Source: Anaerolineae bacterium
Lineage (GTDB): Bacteria; Chloroflexota; Anaerolineae; Aggregatilineales; J027
NCBI GenBank assembly: GCA_019913005.1
Contig: JAIOHL010000085.1
Span: forward strand, 1-59,822
Reading direction: 5' to 3'
DNA length: 59,822 nt
Within the stretch, counting starts at the first letter, position 1. Each line of letters opens with the position of its first letter. This document shows positions 1 to 9,427 of the stretch, piece after piece. The translations under genes and the position numbers were made by a program. The notes under the pieces were generated by a model. It did no database searches, was not told the origin of the DNA, and saw only the letters and a program-made list of their open reading frames with translations.

Positions 1-1753
1 GGCTCATATCATTCAATCCGCCAAAGCCGCCACCCATATTGTCCATGTCGCTCATCGGAACCGCTTTACCCATGCGTCCCATCGGCGCAGGATTGTTCCG
101 ATAGCCACGCCCCCATGGGCCGCCCACCGAGGTCGGATAGTACCAAGTCGGCATGGTGGTCAGCACATTGGCAAATCGTTTAATGATTTCCTGCTCGATG
201 CCAAACATGACGGCATAGGGGATAAATTGGTCAAATTTGCTGCTGACCTGCTCCATATCGCTGTGTTTTTCGATGTCATCCAGATATTTGCGGAAAGCCC
301 GCCAATTGGTGGCTGCCTGTGACCCCTTTTGCGTTTTGGCTGGCATAACATCCGCGAACAAAAATGCCGCCGCACTGCCGATGACCACACCGACTGCCGG
401 GGCCATAATCAATGGGGAAATAAAGCTGAGGCCGTCGGAAAACCAGATTCCCAAGAAGCCGAGCACCAAACCAATGACCCCCATCATATACCAACGCTGG
501 CGGGTGGCATCCGGGGCTTTCTCAAAATAACCACGCTCAATCAACTCTTGATACATGGCTTTTTTGATGCCGGGGATTTTCTTGTAGAACTTCTCTTTGA
601 GATCGGAGAGTTCGACCTCATCCTTACCAAAACTAGGCCCAAAGATGCCTGACATCAATTCACGTTCATAATTGGTCAGGGGGGCGTCGAAATTTTTGGT
701 GTTGTGGAAGACAAATTCGGTACTGCCAAACATGCCAAAAACGCCTTCTTTGTCTTTTTGTTCGATGACCAAGAAGCCGCGCCGCGCCAAATCTACCAGC
801 GTCGCCATCATGTCGCGCATATCGAATTTCTCATCCAACAGCAGGCCAACCACAGCGGGCAGTTCTTCATCGGGGAGTTCGGTCAAATATTCGGGTGCGA
901 CAAGGGCCTGCGGGTCACGTCCGCGCGTCATGAAACGCACCAACACCAGCGCAACCGTCCCGATGCCAATCAGTGCCCCCAGAATTACAAGTATGAGCGA
1001 AATAATCGGCTGGATATTTTCGACATAGAAACGTTCGCGGTCATAGCCCCCCTGCCAATCGGGTTTTTCCATTTGGGGGTTATGTGGATACTGCACCCGT
1101 ACTTCCAATTCATCACCCTTTTTCATGATACCGGGGGATTGCCATGTAATGGTGCTGCCCTGCACATTTTCGCGCCATGTGTCGGGATAGCTGGCGGTTT
1201 TATCAATCGGCGTTCCGGCAGGCATATTGACCGTGACGAGGGCTTCATCAATTGGAAATGCTCGATCACCGGGGATGGCGACCCAATAGAGTTGATCGCC
1301 GTCTTCATACGAACGCAGGCCGCCATAGACCGTATATCGAATATCAATGGTGCGGGTTTGTCCACTTTGGGCTTGGGAGCGGAAGAAATATTTGATGGAC
1401 AGCCATTTGCCGTCGTTCGTCACGCAATAATAGCCCGCCACATCAATGCACCCCGGCGTTAGGGCTGCCCCCGCATCCGTCACGGTGACGTTATCAATAT
1501 TTTCGGTGCGCTTAAGGGGGATTTCAGCAAAGCCAAAACTATACGGGCCAGTTTCAATATCGAGGACATAACTTTCGGTGACGTTGTAGCGATTGGCGGA
1601 GGTGTCCACATTATCTATGGTCACGTCGTATCGTGCCCATCGCAGTGAACGCCCATCGCCTGTGCTAAATGCGGAAATATTTTGTCGGAATAAGCTAAAA
1701 ACTATACCCCCTGCAATGAGCAGGGCTATCCCAATTTTTGTACCATTTTTCAT
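1..1753 (-). CDS. DUF2207 membrane protein, C-terminus cut by window edge
   Basis: I translated this frame by hand from ATG at 1753 to the window edge and saw no stop or frameshift, giving 584 codons of an incomplete gene. The N-terminus has one hydrophobic segment (about residues 7-23). A beta-rich extracellular part follows, with a DRERFYVENIQP stretch before the next membrane helix near residue 240. Then come a cytoplasmic region and two more helices around residues 410-445. The visible C-terminal part is Gly/Met/Asn rich (MDNMGGGFGGLNDM), like the glycine-rich tails of DUF2207 proteins. Family function is unknown. The next gene upstream (stop at 1868) is 114 bases away. The family call rests on overall architecture. 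Confidence 0.75.
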   Translation of the reverse strand, partial: MKNGTKIGIALLIAGGIVFSLFRQNISAFSTGDGRSLRWARYDVTIDNVDTSANRYNVTESYVLDIETGPYSFGFAEIPLKRTENIDNVTVTDAGAALTPGCIDVAGYYCVTNDGKWLSIKYFFRSQAQSGQTRTIDIRYTVYGGLRSYEDGDQLYWVAIPGDRAFPIDEALVTVNMPAGTPIDKTASYPDTWRENVQGSTITWQSPGIMKKGDELEVRVQYPHNPQMEKPDWQGGYDRERFYVENIQPIISLILVILGALIGIGTVALVLVRFMTRGRDPQALVAPEYLTELPDEELPAVVGLLLDEKFDMRDMMATLVDLARRGFLVIEQKDKEGVFGMFGSTEFVFHNTKNFDAPLTNYERELMSGIFGPSFGKDEVELSDLKEKFYKKIPGIKKAMYQELIERGYFEKAPDATRQRWYMMGVIGLVLGFLGIWFSDGLSFISPLIMAPAVGVVIGSAAAFLFADVMPAKTQKGSQAATNWRAFRKYLDDIEKHSDMEQVSSKFDQFIPYAVMFGIEQEIIKRFANVLTTMPTWYYPTSVGGPWGRGYRNNPAPMGRMGKAVPMSDMDNMGGGFGGLNDMS

Positions 1754-1867
1754 AGTGCCATCCTATTGAGGACTGGATTGAATAAGGGCGTTTTTAATTA
1801 TAGCAGAGGCGCGGGGGATGGATGCGGTGCTGTCGGCCCTAAAATGTGGGGTTATTGATAGGGACAT

Positions 1868-2374
1868 TTAGGCAAGTGGGTCGAGGGCGGCGACAAAATC
1901 GAAGCGCGATTTTGTCCATTGCAGAAACGCTCCTATTTTGAACTCTTCCCCATTCATCTTTGTTTCTTCTTCGACGCTGCTTGTTGAGAAGATAACTGTC
2001 CCATAGGGCGTTTCGATTAGCATGAACGGCTGGTTACTCTCAAGAAGATACCTTTTATCAATTGCGCGATATACACCGGATGACATTTCAGGAGGTGCCC
2101 AGTTCAAATCTCTGATTTTTCCATCTATCTCACCTTCTTCGGTGCTTAACTCACTCTCCCTTTCGATATAGTGCAAATACTTTGTGATAAGCGGCTCTAC
2201 AATAACTTGATACCGTTCACCGGCGACTAATTTCTCACTCTCGCAATGAGGATCAAATATGAAGAGTGTTTGACCGTTATCGAACTGAAGTACAAGGTAA
2301 CGATCAAAGACAGATCCTTCATATACGGCATGAGGATTGTTTGCAATCAAAATCCCTGAAACAAAATTTTCCAT
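1868..2374 (-). CDS. Hypothetical protein, operon partner of hybrid histidine kinase
   Basis: This 168-residue protein matches no family I recognise. It has no signal peptide or membrane segment and is acidic, with mixed alpha/beta character. Its start lies 6 bases after the stop of the large histidine kinase gene, so the two are almost certainly co-transcribed. That suggests, but does not show, a role linked to the kinase's signalling output. A short gap, consistent reading frame and ordinary codon use support a real gene. Confidence 0.6.
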   Translation of the reverse strand: MENFVSGILIANNPHAVYEGSVFDRYLVLQFDNGQTLFIFDPHCESEKLVAGERYQVIVEPLITKYLHYIERESELSTEEGEIDGKIRDLNWAPPEMSSGVYRAIDKRYLLESNQPFMLIETPYGTVIFSTSSVEEETKMNGEEFKIGAFLQWTKSRFDFVAALDPLA

Positions 2375-2380
2375 ATTCGT

Positions 2381-5152
2381 CTACCCGTAAGCATTGACCA
2401 GATCAAGTACCTGTTTGAGCAATTCTTCGCGCCGATATTGGCCTTTTTGGATGACCTTTTGAACATAGCCATTCAGCCGTTGACGATCATCGCTGCTCAG
2501 GTCAAGGGCCGTGACGACAACAATGGGAATCCGCCGCCATTCCTCATGTTCGCGCATGGCCTCGATAAATTGGAAGCCGTCCATTTCCGGCATCATCAAA
2601 TCCAAGACAATCACAGCAGGGCGATTTTCCGCCATGACCTGTAAGGCGATCTTGCCATTTTCGGCCTCACTAACACGCCAGCCTTCGCTTTCCAAAATTT
2701 CGCGTACCATCGTGCGGGTCGAGGTGTCATCTTCGACCACCATGACCGGACAGGGGGGATTCTCGCAGCTATATTTTCGCAGCGTCTTGAGTAGGATTTC
2801 GGCGCGTAATGGCTTGGTGATGTAATCAGATGCCCCTAGCGTGAAGCCGATTTTGCGGTCATCCACAATCGTGACCATTACAACGGGGATATGTCCGATT
2901 TCAGGGTCAGCCTTGAGCAGGGCCAAAACTCCCCATCCATCAATATCCGGCATCATCACGTCGAGGGTAATGACTGTTGGGTGGAGTTCCTTTGCCAAGC
3001 GGAGGCCTTCGCGTCCACCAGAGGCCGTTACGACCTTGAAGCCTTCTTTGGTGAGATAGTGCTCCATCATCTCACGCACGGCAGAGTCGTCATCAATCAC
3101 TAAGATGGTCACATTCTTGGTCGCGCTTGCTGATGGGGTCTCTACTGGAAGTGGTATCGGGGCAGGCGCTTCTTGAATAGGGGTAGGTGGTTTGACGGTT
3201 GGATCAATCACACGGCGTGGAAGGGTGACGGTAAAGGTTGATCCCTTGCCCAATTCGCTTTCGACCTTGACGTCCCCGCCCATCATCAGGCTGAAATGAC
3301 GGCAAATTGCCAACCCCAAGCCTGTCCCGCCATATTTGCGCGTGGTCGAGGAGTCGGCCTGTGTGAATTCTTTAAATACATTGTCAATCTGGCTGGGTGC
3401 AATCCCGATCCCCGTGTCCTCTACTTGGAAGACCAGATATTCCATGCCATGTGTATATCGGCTGGCAGCGCTGAGGGTGATTTTGCCGTTTTGGGTGAAT
3501 TTCGCGGCGTTACTCACCAGATTGGAGAGGACTTGGCGTACTTTAGTCAGGTCGGCGTGCATCGCGCCCAAATTGGTGGAATATTGCATCACCTCAAGGA
3601 CGTTATTGTTCTTTTCAACCAGCGGGCGACCTGTATTGGCAACGGTTTCCAGCAGTTCTGTTACTGAAAAAGTTTCCAGATAAAGCTCCATCTTGCCAGC
3701 CTCAATTTTGCTGAGGTCAAGCACATCATTAATTAGCCCCAACAGATGCTGGCCGTTGTCAATCACACGCTGCATCCGGTCTTGCTGCTGCTCCGTTACT
3801 GGGCCATATTTACTGGCTAACATCAGGCCCGTATAGCCTAAAATGGCGTTCAGTGGGGTACGCAGTTCGTGGCTCATATTGGCAAGGAAGGTGCTCTTGG
3901 CGCGATTCGCTTCTAAGGCACGATCACGAGTCAGCATCAACTCAGTAGCGATATTGTTAAAGGAATTGGCAACTTGTGCCAATTCATCATGATTGTCAAG
4001 TTTGAATGTGTCGCTGGTGTCGCCACTAATCATGCGTTTCGAGGTGTAATCCAACGCCGCGATGGTTTTCTTGACCGCCAGATAAAAGCCAATAAATAGG
4101 TAGACGGTGATCGCTAACCCCACCAATGCGACGGCAATGACGGCGTTCCGGCGCATCGCAAACTCATCAATGCGTTCTTGTAATAAGTTGTCCAATTCAG
4201 GCGAAACTTGGGTGTAGAAGCTAAAATTTTCGTCAATTGCCTCGGTTGAAAGTTCATAGAAGCGATCTGAGTCCAGCGTTATGGTCGCGTTTTCCTCGCG
4301 CACCACCCGTAAAAACACACCATTGATGGTCTGTAAATATTGCTCGATGGTATGGTTATGGCGTTCAACGTCCTCTTCTAAAGCATTTTCTACATCGGAG
4401 TCTGCCCCAAAGACGTAATCAAATCCTTTGAGATTGCTTTTTAAATTGGATTCTACAAGGCCGGAAAATAGTTCAAGGCGTGTTTGCTCCGCCGGGGTAA
4501 TTTCGTCTTTGGTGGTGATGACTAAACTATAATTGCGAATTTGGCTGAGAAATTGGGTTCGCATGGGCAGTCGGATGACCAGCGTATCCATCAAATAGTA
4601 GCTTTCGATGCGCGGGTCTAAAATCAGGTTGGAGTTATTACCCACAACGGTGATGAGATCAAGAATTTCGTCTACCAATACATCGTGACCATCAATACTT
4701 CGTTCGGCGCTTAATTCATAAAAATTGACCTTTAGACGTGCCCATGAGGTCTTAAAATCTTCCCAATATTCGGTAGCCCCAAGCGCCTTGCCCAATCTAG
4801 CGTCTATTTTGTCTACAGCTTGAATATCGAGGTCTATTTCGGCTTGTTTGGCTTCTAGCTCGTCTTGATACTCGGTCTGCCCGCCCAGATAAATGGTGGC
4901 AAGCGCGGCGTGCTGCTGGATGTGTTGTAAAAGTGTCAGCACTGGTTCGTTATATTCCAGCCCCACCTGCTCCTTGTTTGCAAAATCAATGTCTTTGTTT
5001 ATTTGCCTGAGATACTGGTTTAAGCTAAAGGCTAATGGCAGCAGCAAAAGCAATCCGATAAGTGAAAACTTAGCTGGATACTTAAGCCGATTCATTAGCG
5101 CGATGGCGGGGGCAAAAAAAGCGTTCATACGCAGGTTTAATCCTTTGCTCAA
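2381..5152 (-). CDS. Membrane hybrid histidine kinase with two C-terminal receiver domains
   Basis: A 923-residue sensor kinase. The membrane segments lie at about residues 29-45 and 336-358 and flank a roughly 290-residue helical extracytoplasmic sensor. A HAMP-like linker (about 358-410) follows, then the HisKA H-box with phospho-accepting His428 in MSHELRTPL, and an ATPase domain with N-box, DTGIGIAP (580s) and GGTGLGLAI (609-616). After a Pro-rich linker (650-675) come two receiver domains with phospho-Asp731 and Asp851, each in an MMPxxDG context. No HPt domain is present. Autophosphorylation on His428 and transfer to the receivers is the family mechanism; the signal and final target cannot be read from the sequence. 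It is followed by a small unknown gene in the same operon. Confidence 0.93.
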   Translation of the reverse strand: MSKGLNLRMNAFFAPAIALMNRLKYPAKFSLIGLLLLLPLAFSLNQYLRQINKDIDFANKEQVGLEYNEPVLTLLQHIQQHAALATIYLGGQTEYQDELEAKQAEIDLDIQAVDKIDARLGKALGATEYWEDFKTSWARLKVNFYELSAERSIDGHDVLVDEILDLITVVGNNSNLILDPRIESYYLMDTLVIRLPMRTQFLSQIRNYSLVITTKDEITPAEQTRLELFSGLVESNLKSNLKGFDYVFGADSDVENALEEDVERHNHTIEQYLQTINGVFLRVVREENATITLDSDRFYELSTEAIDENFSFYTQVSPELDNLLQERIDEFAMRRNAVIAVALVGLAITVYLFIGFYLAVKKTIAALDYTSKRMISGDTSDTFKLDNHDELAQVANSFNNIATELMLTRDRALEANRAKSTFLANMSHELRTPLNAILGYTGLMLASKYGPVTEQQQDRMQRVIDNGQHLLGLINDVLDLSKIEAGKMELYLETFSVTELLETVANTGRPLVEKNNNVLEVMQYSTNLGAMHADLTKVRQVLSNLVSNAAKFTQNGKITLSAASRYTHGMEYLVFQVEDTGIGIAPSQIDNVFKEFTQADSSTTRKYGGTGLGLAICRHFSLMMGGDVKVESELGKGSTFTVTLPRRVIDPTVKPPTPIQEAPAPIPLPVETPSASATKNVTILVIDDDSAVREMMEHYLTKEGFKVVTASGGREGLRLAKELHPTVITLDVMMPDIDGWGVLALLKADPEIGHIPVVMVTIVDDRKIGFTLGASDYITKPLRAEILLKTLRKYSCENPPCPVMVVEDDTSTRTMVREILESEGWRVSEAENGKIALQVMAENRPAVIVLDLMMPEMDGFQFIEAMREHEEWRRIPIVVVTALDLSSDDRQRLNGYVQKVIQKGQYRREELLKQVLDLVNAYG

Positions 5153-5312
5153 AAGCGGAACAGATAAAGGAATCGTGCTTTTGAGGAACTTTTTCAGTTT
5201 ACATCGTGCGACGGGTTCGTCACAATATCATAGTTCATTTAGTAAGCATGATGCTATAATTTTGTCGCTAAAATTCGTAAATTCATGGCATTTTTGTCCA
5301 AGAGGAGGCCCG

Positions 5313-5630
5313 GTGGTCAAACTGGTATTGTTGTTTAAACATCCGCGTGATGAGGACGCCTTTGAAGAGGGTTATGTGCGTACTCTGCCTCTGCTGGAAC
5401 AAATGCCGGGCATTCTGCGTCGTCAAGCCAATACGGTATTGGGGGGGCCGTTTGGGGCATCGCCCTACTATCGCATCCTTGAATTCTATTTTGACAGCTA
5501 CGAGAAATTGGACGTGGCGATGACTTCACCGCAGGGGGTTGCCGCTGGACGTGCTTTGATGGAATATGCGGGAACTATCGTGGACTTGGTTTTCGTAGAT
5601 GTGTTTGAAGATAACACGCCGCTGAACTAA
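5313..5630 (+). CDS. EthD-like dimeric alpha/beta-barrel protein
   Basis: A 105-residue protein that I start at GTG 5313 because a strong Shine-Dalgarno, AGAGGAGG at 5301-5308, lies 4 bases upstream. The open frame extends further upstream, but that part is antisense to the histidine kinase and not protein-like. The sequence opens VKLVLLFKHP with a partner His/Arg stretch and ends in a VDLVFVDVFE strand. This resembles the EthD/REDY ferredoxin-like fold of small dimeric barrel proteins. EthD proteins accompany ether-degrading P450s, but no such genes are nearby, so the function is unknown. It stands alone, divergent from the kinase. Confidence 0.7.
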   Translation: MVKLVLLFKHPRDEDAFEEGYVRTLPLLEQMPGILRRQANTVLGGPFGASPYYRILEFYFDSYEKLDVAMTSPQGVAAGRALMEYAGTIVDLVFVDVFEDNTPLN

Positions 5631-5671
5631 GCCTCTACTTGAAACTCTTGCGCTGTGAGTTTCTCAAACAA

Positions 5672-5685
5672 TGGGCTTAAGCCCA
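5672..5685. repeat. 14-bp perfect palindrome downstream of EthD-like gene
   Basis: TGGGCTTAAGCCCA is a perfect palindrome lying 41 bases after the stop of the EthD-like gene. It has no spacer and no following T-run, so it is a poor intrinsic terminator. It may act as a weak 3' hairpin or protein site. Confidence 0.35.
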
Positions 5686-5706
5686 ATTGTTCGTTGGGCA
5701 ATTTCT

Positions 5707-5740
5707 AAACAAAAAGGGTAGGCTATTTCTGAACCTACCC
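5707..5740 (-). terminator. Intrinsic terminator of the fabH operon
   Basis: On the minus strand a GGGTAGG/CCTACCC stem (5734-5740 with 5716-5722, 11-base loop) is followed directly by a CTTTTTGTTT tract. It sits 32 bases past the fabH stop, as expected for the end of the sigma factor-fabH operon. Confidence 0.7.
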
Positions 5741-5771
5741 CCGTTCCAAATTCAAGTTTTTACTGATCGGC

Positions 5772-6908
5772 CTATTTGTGCTTGCGGCTCTTATGCCGCC
5801 ATGTATAGAGAGGCAATAAGGCAGCCTGTACTCCATCCAACACCCGATTTTGCGCTTTCTTGGCAAGATAGGCGGCCCGTCCAGCCGAAAACAGCGTATG
5901 GGCGGGACTAATCTCCCCTTCACCCATTTGTACAACAACGGCGGCCCATGTCAAGCCTGCGCCAAATGCGACCATCGCTACTTTGTCACCGGGTTTCAAA
6001 CGGCCTTCTTCAATAGCCTCGACCATTGCCAGCGGTACGGACGCGGCGGATGTGTTGCCATATTTGTGGACATTGACATAAAACTTGTCCAGCGGTTGCC
6101 GCAGTAATTTGGCTCCCGCTTCGATAATGCGGGCATTGGCTTGATGCGGAATGAATAGCGCGATGTCGTCGGGGAGCAAGCCCGCTTGAGAAACCACGCG
6201 CTTAAGCGAACCAGCTACCGCCCGAGTCGCAAATTTGAACACCGTTTGTCCATCCATCCGAATGAAATTTTCGCGGTTTTCTACGCCTTCAAAATCAATC
6301 GGCTTGGTGCTACCAGCGGCGGGGACAATCAGTGCCTCAGCCCCTGACCCATCTGAGCCAAGTTCAAAGGCCAGCACCCCGCTCGGTTGGTCAGTCGCGG
6401 TCAACACCACAGCGGCGGCGGCATCCCCGAACAACACACAGGTGGTGCGATCGGTGTAATCGAGGGCAAAGGATATAATTTCGACCCCCACTACCAAAAT
6501 ATTGTTATAGCCACCAGCTTTGATGAACTGGTCGGCAGTGGTGAGGGCATAGACCCAGCCCGAACAGCCTGCTCCAAGCTGGAATGCCCCGCACTCCGCC
6601 CCAAGCATATGTTGGATTTGGCTAGAGACCGGCGGCAATAAATAGTCTGGTGAAGAAGTGGCAACAATTATTAAGTCAAGGTCTTTGGCGGTTAAGCCTG
6701 CCATTTCAATCGCCGGGATTGAAGCGGCAACAGCCATGCTAGAATTGGTATCTTTTTCGGTACGGATATGGCGTTCTTTGATCCCGGTACGCTGGGTAAT
6801 CCATTCATCGCTCGTATCCACCATTTTTTCGAGATCGGCGTTGGTCAGCACTCGCTCAGGGACGTACTTTCCCCAACCTGCAATTTTGGCATAACGTTCC
6901 GGCGGCAT
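5772..6908 (-). CDS. fabH: 3-oxoacyl-ACP synthase III (KAS III)
   Basis: A 378-residue thiolase-fold condensing enzyme. The catalytic triad is visible: Cys115 in GAGCSGW, His255 in IPHQANAR and Asn285 in YGNTSAAS. The N-terminal signature WITQRTGIKERH is also present. KAS III condenses an acyl-CoA with malonyl-ACP to start fatty-acid synthesis; related enzymes start other ketide pathways. The protein is about 50 residues longer than typical FabH because of a C-terminal tail ending in a basic run (RHKSRKHK). It is last in a minus-strand run with an ECF sigma factor and a small membrane protein, with no other fab genes nearby. A specialised starter enzyme is therefore possible alongside housekeeping FabH. 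Confidence 0.9.
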   Translation of the reverse strand: MPPERYAKIAGWGKYVPERVLTNADLEKMVDTSDEWITQRTGIKERHIRTEKDTNSSMAVAASIPAIEMAGLTAKDLDLIIVATSSPDYLLPPVSSQIQHMLGAECGAFQLGAGCSGWVYALTTADQFIKAGGYNNILVVGVEIISFALDYTDRTTCVLFGDAAAAVVLTATDQPSGVLAFELGSDGSGAEALIVPAAGSTKPIDFEGVENRENFIRMDGQTVFKFATRAVAGSLKRVVSQAGLLPDDIALFIPHQANARIIEAGAKLLRQPLDKFYVNVHKYGNTSAASVPLAMVEAIEEGRLKPGDKVAMVAFGAGLTWAAVVVQMGEGEISPAHTLFSAGRAAYLAKKAQNRVLDGVQAALLPLYTWRHKSRKHK

Positions 6909-6971
6909 AAGACGTCGGCTTCCTTTCAGAACTCACCTAATGGGGATTATTTAATTTTTAGGGATACGGTT

Positions 6972-7418
6972 CTAGGCGCTACGTTCTGAGGAGGACAATG
7001 TTGGCAACAAATCACCAGCAGCCTTGACCACGCTCTGAATGTTGACACCCCGACCCCGCATAACAATCCAGTATAACCCGGCTGTCAAGGTGAGTCCACC
7101 CAGTAGTTGCATATGGGGGGACAGATGGCGCAGGCGTTCTAACCGCCATGCCATCAGACGGTCAAACATATTGTGGTCATGTTCGCCGACGAGTTGGGCA
7201 TAGAGCGCGGCGACAAAGGCTTCGGAAGGGTCAACTTCCGGCATCGCTAGTTGGATTTGTTCGGCGATGTGAATCAAATTCTTGACATACAAATCGCCCG
7301 TTAAGCCATAGCGGGTCAAGAGGGCCGTTGTGCTGACGACGCCTTTTAATAAACCATCAGCATGATCGGCGAGAAGATTTTGGAGGATGATTTCGTATTG
7401 GCTGTTGCTTGCGTTCAC
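6972..7418 (-). CDS. Small membrane protein downstream of ECF sigma factor (possible anti-sigma factor)
   Basis: A 148-residue protein starting at a GTG with AAGGA seven bases upstream. The first about 95 residues are soluble and helical and include an Arg-rich stretch (MAWRLERLRHL). One probable transmembrane helix lies at about 105-122. The tail is short. It follows the ECF sigma gene by 31 bases and precedes fabH. A soluble N-terminal domain plus one membrane helix next to an ECF sigma gene is the usual anti-sigma arrangement, but I see no zinc-binding HxxxCxxC motif. The role is an inference from position. Confidence 0.55.
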   Translation of the reverse strand: MNASNSQYEIILQNLLADHADGLLKGVVSTTALLTRYGLTGDLYVKNLIHIAEQIQLAMPEVDPSEAFVAALYAQLVGEHDHNMFDRLMAWRLERLRHLSPHMQLLGGLTLTAGLYWIVMRGRGVNIQSVVKAAGDLLPTLSSSERSA

Positions 7419-7449
7419 CGCGTATTCCTTAAAAACTCAGTGCTTTGTG

Positions 7450-8091
7450 TCAGGCGTTGTTTTTTCTGACCCGACGTTTCCGTTTGACTTCTTCAGCAAC
7501 CCTTCCAAACGAAATCCCCTTGGAGGTCAAATCGTCATGCAGGGTGGACAAAGTACGATGATAGAGTGATTTAATCGCGCCCTCGGTGCGGTTCATCATC
7601 TCGCCTATTTCCTGATTCGACATGCGCTCGACGAATTTGAGGAAGATCAATTGTTGGCGTTCTTCTGGTAGGCGTCGAATGCTTGCCAACAGGAATTCTT
7701 GTTCTTCCTTGTGTTCGGTCAAGATATCCGGCGCGTCGGTCAAAATCTTGTTCGCCAAAAATTCATCGAGAGGGATAACTTTGTGCCGATCATTGTCTCG
7801 ATGCCAATTGGCGACTAAATTATGCGCGATACGATAGAGCCATGCCGAAAAGGGCACACCGCGATCATCATAATTTTCGATATGTGCCATTGCCCGAATA
7901 AACACCCGTGCTGTCAAATCTTCGGCATCTTCGTGGCTACCCATGCGATAATAGAAATAGTTGTAAATGCGCTTGACGTAGCGTTGATACAACTCGCCGA
8001 AAGCCATCTTGTCTTCGGCGGCAAGGGCGACCAGTTCGCTTTCTTCGGCGCTGGCATAATCGAAGTCTGGTGGGCGCGTATCATTCTTCAT
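7450..8091 (-). CDS. ECF-type RNA polymerase sigma factor
   Basis: A 213-residue sigma-70 family protein with region 2 (YQRYVKRIYNYFYYRM, then HEDAEDLTARVFIRA and SAWLYRIAHNLVANWHRD) and region 4 (LPEERQQLIFLKFVE and an SNQEIGEMMNRTEGAIKSL helix-turn-helix). It directs RNA polymerase to a specific promoter set. The frame stays open to a TTG at 8178 that overlaps the WD40 gene stop. Those extra 29 residues (many Cys/Pro) do not look like a sigma N-terminus, so I chose ATG 8091. The C-terminus is very basic (KRKRRVRKNN). The gene is followed by a possible anti-sigma partner and fabH. Confidence 0.88.
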   Translation of the reverse strand: MKNDTRPPDFDYASAEESELVALAAEDKMAFGELYQRYVKRIYNYFYYRMGSHEDAEDLTARVFIRAMAHIENYDDRGVPFSAWLYRIAHNLVANWHRDNDRHKVIPLDEFLANKILTDAPDILTEHKEEQEFLLASIRRLPEERQQLIFLKFVERMSNQEIGEMMNRTEGAIKSLYHRTLSTLHDDLTSKGISFGRVAEEVKRKRRVRKNNA

Positions 8092-8174
8092 CAAAATAAG
8101 GAAACACCTCTCCCCGCAGGAAGTTGCGGGTCTACAAGCAACGAGGGCGAAGTTTAACGAAATTTTTTCGCCTG

Positions 8175-9251
8175 TCAATGAGACTCTTTGGCTAGGGCAC
8201 GGTAGATGCGCTCCAAGAGTGGTGTGTACCCAAGTATATTTTCAATGACCAATTCCCCATTTTGCCCACTGAACGCCAATTGAGTCCCATCTGGGCTGAG
8301 AGAAAGAGCTTTTTTAGTTGGACGAAGTGAATTGGAAGAAAAACTGTGAATTTCGCTCCACGTTAAGGTATCCCAGACACGTACAGTGTTATCGAAACTT
8401 GAGCTTGCTAAATGAGTAGCCTGCCAGTCTAGTCGTTCTATATCATCGGTATGCCCAATTAATGAAATGGAATTTGTATATGAATACCTCTGGGAATCCC
8501 ATTGCCAGATTTCAATGTTTGAACCATTGCTTACGGCAATTTCTTCATCATTTGGATTCCATACCATGTCATAAATATCAGATGGAGTTATTGGTATTGT
8601 TCCAACAAGTTGATAATCTGAATTGGTTGTATCCCAGATGAAAATAGTGTTTCCGCTTTCTGCCGCTAGACGTGAGCCATCTTTGTTCCAAGCAATGTTT
8701 TTGACGGAATAAGGATATGACTCTGTAGCGAGAACTTGAACTGCTTTCCCTATTGGAACATCTAATATCACGACGTAATCCAGTGAATTTATGGCAAGCC
8801 TATTGTCGTCTTGCCAGTTAATGGTCTCTGCTGTGGGGTAGCTCATCGGAAAAGTTGTCAGGCGAGTGGGGTTGTTTAAATAGGTAGTATCCCAGATCAA
8901 TACCTTTTGTCCGCCCCGTCTTTCATCATAAGTATTTATGGCAAGATAATTTCCGCTCTGACTCCATGCAATTTCATGAACTTTTTCCATCTTTCCCATG
9001 TCAAGATTCAATATCGGCTGACCGAGATTGGAATATAACCATAATTCTTGATCGTAATAAGTTGCAGGAGCTAAATCAGCTTCGAGAACTACAGCCAGAA
9101 CCTCACCATTTGGATGCCATTCCGAAAATCTCACGAAACCATTGCTTGGAGTTTGTAGATGATTTCCGGCAACCACCACTTTGTGAAAACCCACTATGCA
9201 AAAGAGAAAACTGATGAAAGCCAAACCCCTTATGGTTTTTAGCACATTCAA
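8175..9251 (-). CDS. Exported WD40 beta-propeller protein
   Basis: A 358-residue protein with a signal-peptide-like N-terminus (hydrophobic residues about 8-29), so probably exported. The rest is WD40-type repeats: several blades end in IWDTT, IWQWD or VWDTL and contain paired AWN/DWQ motifs, roughly every 40-50 residues. WD40 propellers are binding scaffolds without enzyme activity. It lies upstream of the sigma factor gene on the same strand; the sigma start sits 84 bases after its stop. Codon use looks more A/T-rich than in the flanking genes, which may indicate a different history. Confidence 0.82.
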   Translation of the reverse strand: MNVLKTIRGLAFISFLFCIVGFHKVVVAGNHLQTPSNGFVRFSEWHPNGEVLAVVLEADLAPATYYDQELWLYSNLGQPILNLDMGKMEKVHEIAWSQSGNYLAINTYDERRGGQKVLIWDTTYLNNPTRLTTFPMSYPTAETINWQDDNRLAINSLDYVVILDVPIGKAVQVLATESYPYSVKNIAWNKDGSRLAAESGNTIFIWDTTNSDYQLVGTIPITPSDIYDMVWNPNDEEIAVSNGSNIEIWQWDSQRYSYTNSISLIGHTDDIERLDWQATHLASSSFDNTVRVWDTLTWSEIHSFSSNSLRPTKKALSLSPDGTQLAFSGQNGELVIENILGYTPLLERIYRALAKESH

Positions 9252-9427
9252 ATCCTTTCCTCAAAAATGAAAGGCTGATTGAGAGTATCCAAGTAGAGAC
9301 TAACAATCCATCGGCTTTTTGACCCACACGAACGCAATACTGTCAGGAAACCACTGCTTGACGCGAGACAACCCATTATGGATAATCCGACTCGATTTTA
9401 TACCCAAAATGGATTGAAGGGTGTTTC

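Noticed and set aside
4893-5312. Long open frame upstream of the EthD-like gene on the plus strand
   Set aside because: It runs antisense to the histidine kinase, looks unlike protein, and a strong ribosome site points to GTG 5313 as the true start.
8092-8178. TTG start extending the ECF sigma factor by 29 residues and overlapping the WD40 stop
   Set aside because: The added residues do not resemble a sigma N-terminus; ATG 8091 gives a normal region 1/2 start.
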